Origin: Corythoichthys intestinalis
Lineage: Eukaryota; Chordata; Actinopteri; Syngnathiformes; Syngnathidae
Direction of reading: 5' to 3'
NCBI RefSeq assembly: GCF_030265065.1
Contig: NC_080397.1
Coordinates: forward strand, 64,984,501-65,048,500
DNA length: 64,000 nt
Each line of letters starts with the position of its first letter. Positions within the stretch are counted from its first letter, which is position 1. This document shows positions 1-10,600 of the stretch, one piece after another. A program made the position numbers and the translations under genes. The notes below the pieces were generated by a model. The model ran no database searches and was not told where the DNA came from. It saw nothing but the letters and a program-made list of their open reading frames with translations.

Positions 1-1
1 C

Positions 2-3000
2 GTGCTGTTCAGGGAGAGTTCCTCATCCATCTCTCGCCTGGAATTGTGGGAAATCAAAGACGGTGGCGGCGGCGGCGGCGGCGGCGAAAAGAAGCAAAGG
101 AGCGGGCGTAAACGCACCAAGGTGCGTGTCTTTGTGGTCCTGCCTTTCAGCCACTTCCGTGAACAAGAGTGGTCCTTATGTGAACTGATTTCCGCCAGAC
201 CAGGTCACAGCATGTGCTGCGGTAGTTAGTCAAGAGGGAAATTGATACTGAAAACATTTTGTGACATCATCTCTTCCAGTTCAAATGGATCGGACGTCCA
301 CGGCAGTTATGTAAGGTCACAAGAGATTTAGGAAATACTGAAGAAACGGAAAAACTAAATCAATTTCACAGAGCAAAATACAAACTTGTGGGGATTATTT
401 GTCTTTATTGCAAACATTAACATTCCTTTTTTTCTTAAATGTAGAATTATTTTTTAATTACTGATGGCTTTTTAATTATTTGCATATTTTTAAATTGGTT
501 TTTATTCATCACCATTTTAATCATAGATTAAATGCATCTTCATTTGATTGAAAATGATTCCTATTTTTCATTTCTACTCCTGGCATATTTTTCAGACAAC
601 TTAAATGATGGATTTCTTTCCCCCCAAAATGGATCATTCACAAATAATGTATAGTGTATCTTTTAATTGGCCAGCGCAAAATAGGTGCGAGCGGGCGGGC
701 CACACCTATCTTTATTTTACTCTTTCTCGTTTTTTAAAAAAAAATGGAATACAGTTGAGTTTTATTTATTTTTGAAGTTTTCATTGTTCCAAATGTCATT
801 TTATTTAACTGATTGATTTTCCCACTGCCCACCAACTGATCCAATCATTTCATTTAAAATGAGAGATAAAGTTGATAAATGTTAAAAATGATCTTTAAAT
901 TGGTATCTCCTTTTTTTCATTAAAATTTGGAAGTATAGATTTGATTTCCAATGATTTTTATTTCTTATTACTCCTGGCATTTTTTTGTAATGATCATCTT
1001 TTTTCCAAAAGGATGCTTCACTTGACTTTTTGGCACGAAAGGGTTAATAAGGCAGTCCTCCCTCCGTCCGCGCACGCAGGTGATCCGTTTGTCCGACTTG
1101 GTCCGCGTGAGCGCCGACGTCCGCGTGGAGGCGTGTCCCGCCGACTCCGCCCCGTTCCTGCTGGAGACGGCGGATAAGGTGGTGGTGCTGGCGGCCCGCG
1201 CCGATCACGTGGCGCACTGGACCGCCGCGCTCTGCCAGATGGCCTTTCCCGTATGTATTTCCTCCGTTCTTTTGAAAATCCTTCCACGTGGGTCCAAAAA
1301 GATCCGGTTTTTCAAATGTATTTTCCGGACTATAAGTCGCACTTTTGAGTCGAAGAAAGGCTGCTCTTTCTCCACTACTTTTGCCTACGCTGCGGATGTT
1401 TCCTCTTTATTCTGCATATTAGATTTGACTTGATTTTTGCCACCAAGGCACCTCTACCGCTATAACCGATGAGACGTCGCACAAATAATCACGTGACTCC
1501 AAGATACCAATCAGACACTGCCGATGGCAGCTTGTTCACCAATGGAGCAGTTTTTTGGGCATCGATCTTAGTTTCGTTCTGTTGAACTGATTATACACAA
1601 AAAAAAAAAAAAAAGGCATGCCATTGAATCAAGGAAAATATACCAAAACAGACATAACACTTTGGCCTGCTGGTGGTGAACAAACAGGTCTGTTGATGTG
1701 ACCTATAACAGCTTCTATTGGTGGCCAAACATAAAAAAAGTTTCATTTTTCTTGATGATTTTTGTGTATTTCTTTTTTCTAATATTCTCTTGTCATCGTT
1801 TATAAAACAGTTCAAATGTAAGCAGTGACTGGAATGTTACTTGGGTATTCTTTTCACCAAATACTTTTTTTACTTGTACTCGAGTCCATTTTTTTGTATG
1901 ACTACTTTGACTTGATCATTTTGAAGTAACTAACCACCGTTGCGTGCAGGTGAGCTGGGAAGAACAACAAAAACAAAAGCCGGAAGAAGAAGGCATGCGG
2001 GACAACGCTTTGTACAGCAGCGCCACCGCTGCGGAGACCGCCGCAGGTACCTTGTATGTCGTGTGTCAGGAGAGGAAGCCGCACACAGAAACTGGTTTAG
2101 TTTTGCCGGATTTAGCTGAAAAGCGTGGAAGCGGAAGTCCGGTCTCAGTGACAGTGCAATTCACGTGCCTTAGCTAACTCCGGTCCTCGAGGGCCCCTAT
2201 CCAGCTCGTTTTCCATGTCTCCCTCCTCCAACACACCTGACTCAAATAATCAGCATCGTTATCAGGCTCCCGCAGAGCTTACTGATGAGCTGATCATTTG
2301 ATTCAGGTGTTTTAAAGGAGGGAGGGAGACATGGAAAACAAGCCGGATAGGGGCCCTCGAGGACCGGAGTTGGCTACACCTGCCCTAAACTGTGTGTGTG
2401 TCAATGTGTTTGTATATATATATGTGGTGGCGTGCATATGTAGGCAGTGACTTCCAGGTACGCGTGCGTCCCACTTCCTGGTCCGAGCGTTGCGGCCTGC
2501 GGGGCGACGTGGTTTTGAGAGCTTCGGCGGACGCGCTCCACCTGCTGGACGCTCGAGGCGCCACGCTGCTGAGTTGGCCCTACAGATTCTTGCGACGCTT
2601 CGGCCGTGACAAGGTAAGACGGGCGGGCGCGCGCTAGCCGCAACGAAGGCGCTAACTCGCCGCGGTCATTCTTTCAGTCCCGCTTCTCGGTGGAGGCGGG
2701 TCGTCGTTGCGCGTCCGGCGAAGGCAACTTTGAGTTTGACACCAAAGAAGGTCACGCCCTATTCCGAGCGGTGGAGGCGGCCATCGGCCTCCAGCGGGCT
2801 CGGGGGACGGGCGTGAGGCGGGACCCCTCCCGCAAGGCCAACCTGCCGCCCTTGCCGCCGACGCCGCGGGGCCACCGCTCGCCGCCCTCCGCCGCCCAGG
2901 TCAGTACATACGGTCGCGTCCCGACGCGGGCGAGTGACGGCGCGTGCGGTCCGACCCGTCAGGTAGCGACGGGATTGGGCGACCTGGCGCTGGACGCGGA

Positions 3001-3268
3001 CGCCGCGTATTCGCGGGTCTCCTCGCCGACGTACGCGGACGCCGCGTACTCGCGGGTCTCCTTGCCGACGTACTCGGAAGCGACGGGAATCCCCGGCCGG
3101 AGAGCCGAACACATTTACGACGAGCCCCGGGCGGGAGGGTCGGCGGCCTCCGAGTACGACGCCCCGGAAGAGCTGAGGGGCGAGGCTTGGCAAGTCATGG
3201 CCGCCCCCGACCATCTTGGACACGGCGTCTACACGGTCCCCAAGCGAGCGGAAAAAAGCGCGCCGTGA
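2..3268 (+). CDS. dok2: Docking protein 2 (Dok adaptor), 5' end outside the window
   Basis: This is an adaptor that binds phosphorylated receptors at the inner plasma membrane and recruits RasGAP and other SH2 proteins to dampen Ras signalling. Exons are 2-121, 1080-1250, 1950-2046, 2444-2613, 2678-2899 and 2963-3268 (stop); all junctions are GT-AG and keep frame, giving 361 visible residues. The first two exons are the PH domain (VIRLSDLVRV, then a tryptophan near its end). Exons 4-5 are the IRS-type PTB domain (SERCGLRG, SWPYRFLRRFGRDK, VEAGRRCASGEGNFEF), which fits DOK2 better than DOK1. The tail holds tyrosine docking motifs (HIYDEP, EYDAPEE, VYTVP) and the DOK2-like RGEAW. The tail is short, as in DOK2. 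A run of eight glycines sits in a PH loop, and a 39-bp unit with two tyrosines is tandemly duplicated in the last exon. The start codon is left of the window. Confidence 0.93.
122..1079 (+). other. dok2 intron 1
   Basis: AT-rich intron with no coding signal. Around 275-300 it has a short piece of a dispersed repeat (GGACGTCCA next to a CATTTGAAC-like core) that recurs near 10850 and 44790. Nothing else is recognised. Confidence 0.6.
1251..1949 (+). other. dok2 intron 2
   Basis: Non-coding. It contains a run of 16 A near 1599 and no recognisable element. Confidence 0.6.
2166..2384. mobile_element. Foldback MITE in dok2 intron 3 (family 1)
   Basis: The two arms are inverted copies: CTCCGGTCCTCGAGGGCCCC on the left and its near-perfect complement on the right, extending inward through TTTTCCATGTCTCCCTCC and outward through a GTAGCCAACTCC-type end. 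A second copy lies at 27990-28196. There is no coding capacity. The size and long arms fit a non-autonomous DNA element, perhaps hAT-derived. Confidence 0.75.
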
Positions 3269-4373
3269 GGCGACGGCTCGCCGTGACTAAAAGTCGACCG
3301 TACTTTGAGGAACTCTGGGGTTTTTCCTAAAGGGCCGTATAAATGAGTTTGATCTGATTTGAGCCATATATCGGCAGGCCGATATATGGCCTTTTTTTCA
3401 AGACCGGCGATCGCCCGATATATAGCCGATAGAATGGATAACTGTTATGTTCACTGTTTGAGTGATGATCCTTTTTTCACCAGGGTCGACCCATATATTG
3501 GCTATACGTGGACTTTTTTCAAAATGGCCCGATATATAGCTAGTGATGATCTTTTTTCATTGTCATTTTACACCACCAGTGTTACAAAAGGAAGTAGCAG
3601 AGGAAGAAAAAAATGGTTCTAATATATACATTTATATAATGAGTGTTTCAGTTGTCGTTCATAATCATCATGCTATTAAAAAACGTATGGGAAAAAAAAG
3701 CAGGTCTCAAATATCAGCTTCCAAAATTGGATTAAGACATCAGCTGAATTTTTGGTGGCCTTTGAAAATCCATGATGGTCATTTTGGGATGAAAATCCAG
3801 CTATAAAGCTCACTATTTTAAGACACGACCACACACGCAGAGGATCAGGGTGAAGTCCCTGTTCTCTGTCCAAACTGAACTTTGGCTTTTTAGCCCAAAA
3901 TATGCACGGCAGACTAAGTGGCACAAATTGAACACCCCGATTGTGGCATTTAATGAGCTGAAATACGTCAATAAACTGTACAATCGGTCATTGAAATCGT
4001 ACGGGTTGGAAGAATGGATTTGTGCTGAAATTGGTGAGTTCATCATCCATACTGCTGATTTTCCACATTTCATTTTTTTCCTCATAAATCATGTCAATAA
4101 AAGCTTTGTAATGAGTTACAGCCAACATTAAAAAGGACAAACTAGCACACCACCACAAAAATGAAGACATTCATTTCATTCTGTTACACCGAGATAAACA
4201 ACTATGTTTAGTGGGGGCGGCAGTCTGAATTGGGGGAGAGAGCATCTTTCATTTCCTTTCTTGGCGTCTTTTTTTCCTTTTCCTGCCCCGGCCGGGCACA
4301 AGCCGGTCCCGGCCTATGGGATGGATAAGTAGCTGCTAAGCAGAAATGAGACGAACGCTCCAGTATATTGGCA
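3269..4373. other. dok2 3' flank with palindromic repeat
   Basis: A TATAAA polyadenylation-like hexamer lies at 3338-3343, 70 bp after the stop. A palindromic low-copy motif (CCATATATCGG CAGG CCGATATATGG) sits at 3364-3390, with decayed echoes to 3540. The rest, including a run near 3850-4130 that translates without stops, has no recognised match. Confidence 0.5.
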
Positions 4374-5388
4374 GCCAACCGCCGTAAAACCTCAAGATCA
4401 AAGGGACGGACTTCCACATCGATATTACATTTGGAACAACCAAGATATACAGTATCTTTATATATTGAAAGATGGGTCCAAAATAACATATTCTTAGTTA
4501 CTCAATTATTAAACGAAGATGCTCAACTTTTCACTTCTCAAGAATTTTTTTTATCTTATAGTATTGTTGTTACACCTCGTGAATATTCTGTTGTGTTTGA
4601 TGCCATACCAGAGGGTTCTCGAAGATTATTACAAAATTCCCCTAAAGGTAGAGATTGTAACGTGCCAATCTTTGATCCAAAGTCTCTGTTTATTGGTTAT
4701 AAATGTGCACTATTAAGCTCTGAAGCCTCCAACCATTGTTTGAGAGGACTTATTCAAAAGGAGATAGTTTCCAAACCTGCAGCAATTTCTTATTGGAATA
4801 ATTTATAGGAAAATATTGAATGGAAACATACTTGGCTTTTGCCCAGAAAATATTTATTAGGAAATCACACTCAAATGACTTCACAGGTATTATCCTGTAA
4901 AGACGACAATGGTTAAATTTAAAATGAATATTGAGACATTATGTTCTTTTTGTGCAAATGCAGAGGTAACTATTTCCCATTTGTTTTGGGAATGTACTTA
5001 CTCCCACGTATTTTGGGTTGACCTGAACAATTATATTCATTCCAAACTTGTGCTGTCATTGAAAATTGTTTCTAGACATATTTTGTTTGGCCTATCCAAC
5101 GTTGAAGAACCAGAAATGCATAAAAGATATGTTGTAAATCTTATTTTAATATTGGCAAAATTTCACATTCACTGTGTAAAATATGCTAATCAAAGACCAA
5201 ATGTTCATGTTTTTGGGAAAATGTTTTCTTGATATTTGGACAATTTAAGTTCCTCTTTGAACCCCAAAGCTATAAGTACCAAAAGACTTTGCAAACAGTA
5301 CGGCTTTTGTTAAAAATGACCCCGACCATTTTATTTATTATTTTGTTGTTGTTAATCTGTTGATTGTTTAAGAAGAAGAAAAAAAAAA
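4374..5388 (+). mobile_element. 5'-truncated L1/Tx1-type LINE relic
   Basis: The last part of a non-LTR retrotransposon ORF2 is readable in two frames. Frame one runs 4374-4808 and continues after a stop into WKHTWLLPRKYLL. The second frame, from 4912, has the C-terminal cysteine-histidine region typical of L1-like ORF2 (LCSFCANAEVTISHLFWECT). A nonsense codon at 4806 and a small deletion near 4900 break the frame. A 3' untranslated stretch ends in an A-rich tail at about 5375-5388. It is dead and 5'-truncated. Confidence 0.75.
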
Positions 5389-5457
5389 GCTGGACTTCCG
5401 GCGAGCGGTAATGACGACATCGGCGCGCGACGTGCCCTCGCCCGCATACCTACCTAC
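5389..5457 (+). promoter_or_regulatory. Likely remnant of the original endog promoter
   Basis: Seventy GC-rich bases survive between the LINE tail and the hAT-like insertion. They contain ACTTCCGGCG at 5394-5403, an ETS/GABPA-type site common at promoters of nuclear genes for mitochondrial proteins. The hAT target duplication (5450-5457 and 7612-7619) shows this DNA was once directly joined to the bases preceding the endog ATG. The promoter role is inferred. Confidence 0.45.
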
Positions 5458-7611
5458 TAGTGACGGGATCTGTCGTTCACTTGAGTAAACGAATCCATTC
5501 CGGATCGTTCAGTAAAAAGATTCGTTCAAACGAATCGTTCAACGAATCGTTCGCCCCCCTCATCTCCCTCCCCGTCCAAATGAATCGTTCGGTTACTGAA
5601 CGGGAAGTGACGTTGCCGAACGAATCACCAAAGACCGCTTCGCAGTATAACTGAACGGGAAGTGACATTGCTTGGTCCCTCCCTCTCTTGCACATTGACC
5701 ACTCGTCGTAGTTTCAATAATGAGTGACAGGTAATATCATTCTGCTTTCACAGACAGCCTCGTCTCCCTCCCTCCCGCTGCTGCAAAAGCGAGGGAGAAC
5801 TTTCGCGTCGTCTGTCCTAGTTCTATGGGCTCAAAATCATGGCTCGTGCTTGCATTTCGATTTAGGACACGGTTAAACATTTTCCTTTTGTGGGAGGAGT
5901 GGGGGTTTGGGGTCGGGGGCGCACGGACTTTCTTTAGCATGTTCTCGATCACATATACAATGCTGCTGCTAGCCTGCTACCAGCCAACGCAGCATGCTTG
6001 CTGTCACGAAAATAAAAATACATCGAAAGTTTAATTTCTAAATGGAACGACCAACACATCATATTTACCTCTCGCTCTGTTGTATTTTTGTTTTCATGCT
6101 CATCACTATTATTTTTAGTCACTATTGTTAAAACTATAAGTGTAAATAGCTAGTTTTCGAATGTGCTGCTCTGAAATAAAGACAATACTGCATTTTGATA
6201 TTTGACAGTTTAATTGCAAATCAGTATTAAGATGATCGTATTGAATTTTTGCACTGGTATTAATAAATAAAATAATCCGGTCAGCTCCCCTGTCGTCCCC
6301 GCATCTCAGATCGTCAAATGCTGACGAGAAATGGTTGTTTGCTCTTTACGATGTCGCCTTTCTACCCTTATTAGTCTGTTAAGAAAAATGTAGACATATT
6401 GCGACATCTCCCGTGTCCGCGTGCGTTGTTTTGGGGCGCTTGAGTAGTGCATGATGGACGGATTGACATAATTTGTCAAACCAACCAACACCTGACACGG
6501 GAAAAAAAAATAAAACACTCGGAAAAAAATGACATGTATATACAGTTTCATTGCAAATCAGTATTATGGTGATCGTATTGACGTTTTGCACTGGTATTAA
6601 TAAATAAAATAATCCGGTCAGCTCCCCTGTCGTCCCCGCATCTCAGATCGTCAAATGCTGACGAGAAATAATTGTTTGCTCTTTACGATATCGCCTTTCT
6701 ACTCTCATTTGTCTGTTAAGAAAAATGTAGACATATTGCGACATCTCCCGTGTCCATGTGCGTTGTTGTGGGGCGCTTGAGTAGCACATGATGGACGGAT
6801 TGACATAATTTGTCAAACCAACCAACACCTGACACGGGAAAAAAAATAATAAAACACTTGGAAAAAATGGACATGTATATACCGTTTCATTGCAAATCAG
6901 TATTATGGTGATCATACTATTCTTTTTTTCTGTGCACATATGAGGTAAATATCGCTGCCATGAAGCCTCCATATAGTGACAGTTCTTTGCCCCCTTCATT
7001 GCTGTCACGCGACCGCAGCTCAGCTTTTGCTTGCCTCGTAGCTACCCGTGTTTTAAATTACTGTAAATTTGATAGTATGTCGTAATGGGTAGTCCCGAGT
7101 CTGTTGAGAAAAGTAGTACACTAAACCATGCTCGCTAGATTTGTGTGGTGTTTTTGTCTTTTTGAGCTGCATTTGATAGGCTCCACGTTAACAAATATGT
7201 GACAAAGTCCTTTCCTTTCATTTTTTGATTCGTTCACCGCATAGTCATTACTGGAAAGTCACGTTAGCAGCAAGCTAGGTCAGGAACCGGAGGACCGAGT
7301 CACTGAACGGGAAGTGACAAAACTCAGTCTTGCCCCCTTGCCTGCACGCTGGCTGCTTATTGGCCACACGTGGAAGTGAGTGACATACGCCCTGATTCTG
7401 TTTCCGGTCCCTCCCCTGCCCGCGATGAGGCTGGCGTCTGATTGGTCGTGTGCGATGTCAGAAGACGCTGTCGCTTGCTCAACGCCCTCCCACGCAGTGA
7501 ACAAGCACCAACGTCATAGAACGAATCAGTGCAGATGGTGATTAGTTCGGTCTCGTTCACCCAAACAATTCGTTCAAAAAGAACGAATCGTTCGCGACCG
7601 ATACAACACTA
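5458..7611. mobile_element. Non-autonomous hAT-type element next to the endog start codon
   Basis: It is flanked by a perfect 8-bp target duplication CTACCTAC (5450-5457 and 7612-7619). The terminal inverted repeats begin TAGTG and are rich in GTTCG/CGAAC blocks (for example GATTCGTTCAAACGAATCG). It is 2154 bp long with no transposase, and it contains a tandem duplication at 6214-6889. The 8-bp duplication and end sequence support the hAT superfamily. Confidence 0.85.
6214..6899. repeat. Two tandem ~338-bp units inside the hAT-type element
   Basis: The start TTGCAAATCAGTATTA recurs at 6214, 6551 and 6890, giving two nearly complete units of 337 and 339 bp and the start of a third. The units differ by scattered substitutions and small indels in A runs, so the duplication is not recent. 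Confidence 0.9.
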
Positions 7612-7640
7612 CTACCTACGCTGGGTCACCCTCCGAAAGC

Positions 7641-10600
7641 ATGAGCCGCAAGTGGGCGACCTTGTCGCTGGGACTGGGAGCGGTCGTCGGCTTCTCGGTC
7701 GGCCGCCTGTGGAGGCCGTCGGGCGTCCGAGAGGAAGAGCCGGGAGGCGCTCTCTTGGAGCTGCCCGTGGTTCCGGTCCCGAGCGTCCACGCTGACTCCG
7801 GACTGATGGTATGGTATGCAGGGGCGTCGCTAGACCTAATACAATACTGGGGCAGTGGCGAGCGAGCACGCAAAACGTGTCTCTCCCTCCCGCACGTATC
7901 TGTCATAAAGAGTCAGAAATAGCGATTTCAATTATAATCAAACCAAAAGTTTCAGTAAAAAAGTGACTTTTTTGGCCATCAGTATTCCAAATCAAAATTG
8001 GGACATTTGTTGATCGTCTGCTCAGTGCTCATGCTCATCAACTTCTGTAATAATAGGCTCTATTGTTATTTGGTTTGATATTCCCCGAGGGACGTGAATA
8101 CAGTGCCTTGCAAAAGTATTCGGCCCCCTTGAACCTTGCAACCTTTCGCCACATTTCAGGCTTCAAACATAAAGATATAAAATTTTAATTTTTTGTCAAA
8201 AATCAACAACAAGTGGGACGCAATCGTGAAGTGGAACAACATTTATTGGATAATTTAAACTCTTTTAACAAATAAAAAAACTGAAAAGTGGGGCGTGCAA
8301 TATTATTCGGCCCCCTTGCGTTAATACTGTGTAGCGCCACCTTTTGCTCCAATTACAGCTGCAAGTCGCTTGGGGTATGTTTCTATCAGTTTTGCACATG
8401 GAGGGACTGACATTCTTGCCCATTCTTCCTTGCAAAACAGCTCAAGCTCAGTGAGGTTGGATGGAGAGTGTTTGTGAACAGCAGTCTTCAGCTCTTTCCA
8501 CAGACTCTCGATTGGATTCAGGTCTGGACTTTGACTTGGCCATTCTAACACCTGGATACGTTTATTTTTTAACTATTCCATTGTAGATTTGGCTTTTTGT
8601 TTTGGATCATTGTCCTGTTGGAAGAGAAATCTCCGTCCCAGTCTCAGGTCTTGTGCAGATACCAAAAGGTTTTCTTCCAGAATGTTCCTGTATTTGGCTG
8701 CATCCATCTTCCCGTCAATTTTAACCATCTTCCCTGTCCCTGCTGAAGAAAAGCAGGCCCAAACCATGATGCTGCCACCACCATGTTTGACAGGGGGGAT
8801 GGTGTGTTCAGGGTGTTGAGCTGTGTTGCTTTTACGCCAAACATATCGTTTTGCATTGTGGCCAAAAAGTTCCATTTTGGTTTCATCTGACCAGAGCACC
8901 TTCTTCCACATGTTTGGTGTGTCTCCCAGGTGGCAAACTTTAAAGGAGACTTTTTATGGATATCTTTGAGAAATGGCTTTCTTCTTGCCACTCTTCCATA
9001 AAGGCCAGATTTGTGCAGTGTACGACTGATTGTTGTCCTATGGACAGACTCTCCCACCTCAGCTGTAGATCTCTGCAGTTCATCCAGAGTGATCATGGGC
9101 CTCTTGGCTGCATCTCTGATCAGTTTTCTCCTTGTTTGATAAGAAAGTTTGGAAGGACGGCCGGGTCTTGGTAGATTTGCAGTGGTCTGATGCTCCTTCC
9201 GTTTCAATATGATGGCTTGCACAGTGCTCCTTGAGATGTTTAAAGCTTGGGAAATCCAAATCCGGCTTTAAACTTCTCCACAACAGTATCTCGGACCTGC
9301 CTGGTGTGTTCCTTGCTTTTCATAATGCTCTCTGAACTTTAAACAGAACCCTGAGACTATCACAGAGCAGGCGCATTTATACGGAGACTTGATTACACAC
9401 AGGTGGATTCTATTTCTCATCATCGGTCATTTAGGACAAGATTGGATCATTCAGAGATCCTCACTGAACTTCTGGAGTGAGTTTGCTGCACTGAAAGTAA
9501 TATTGCACGCCCCACTTTTCAGTTTTTTATTTGTTCAAAAAGTTGAAATGATCCAATAAATGTTGTTCCACTTCACGATTGTGTCCCACTTGTTGTTGAT
9601 TCTTGACCAAAAAATTAAATTTCATATCTTTATGTTTGAAGCCTGAAATGTGGCGAAAGGTTGCAAGATTCAAGGGGGCCGAATACTTTTCCAAGGCACT
9701 GTAAGTGACGGACGTTGTATTACGGTTGTTGTGGGCCGAGTGCCGGAAGGAAAGCAATAAAAGCTGACTCAAGTGAGTTCAGGAAATAAATTCTGTGCTT
9801 TATGAATAGAGAAAAGACGGAATTTAACAACTTCCATCTTTCCTTCACCTCTGCTGCTCTACAAAATGGGGCTATATCACTGTAACTTATGCAATGAATC
9901 CATTTCTCAACTTGTTTGGTGTGACCTAAAAGGGGTTTAGCTTACCTCTCAGTTGTCCTTGCTGCTGAGAGCAAATAACGTTCTAATATTTATTTGGAAG
10001 AGTAATGCTGTTTGAGTTTTATAGAAATAAAAAATAAGACATCTTGCTACAGATGACAAGCACCACAGCAACAAATAAAATGCTTGTGAAAGCAATGGAA
10101 ATGATGAGCACACATAGAAAATTGTTACATCCCAAAGATAGGCAAGGAACTCCTACAGATTGCTTGTATTCCTTTTGGTCCTATAACACAAATAGCATCA
10201 GTATTGATACAGTTCAAATACCACATATGATTTGAGCACAATATTAGACAAAGAGCCTCTCACTCAAATGGCATTCATTGTATTCATAGCCAGTAAGCTA
10301 AAAGACACTTCAATTTGCGACCAGAGTAGTTTAGCGCCGTTTGCCTGAAACGTTGCACTGAAATGGACAAGCGATGGGAATGGGTGACCGACGAACATCG
10401 ATGCAGAGGCAAAAACCAACAAGAAGGGCGGGCAGTTTATCTGGCACCGACCTGTAAAGCAGGTGGAAGATGTCGTCGACGGACGACGTGATTGGCACCA
10501 GAATATTGGTGCCGCTTTCACGTGTTGTAGGAGTCATGGAAAAAAAGGATTCTCTATTACATGGTGTCTGTAAAAAGTCACTCAACTTGTGATGTATGGT

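Noticed and set aside
2-3268. DOK1 or DOK3 as the identity of the left-hand gene
   Set aside because: WPYRFLRRFGRDK with SGEGNFEF and the HIYDEP/RGEAW tail match DOK2, and the tail is too short for DOK1 or DOK3.
3850-4131. Open frame with KWHKLNTPIVAFNELKYVNK
   Set aside because: It looks protein-like but no family was recognised and opposing frames are equally open; left as unassigned flank.
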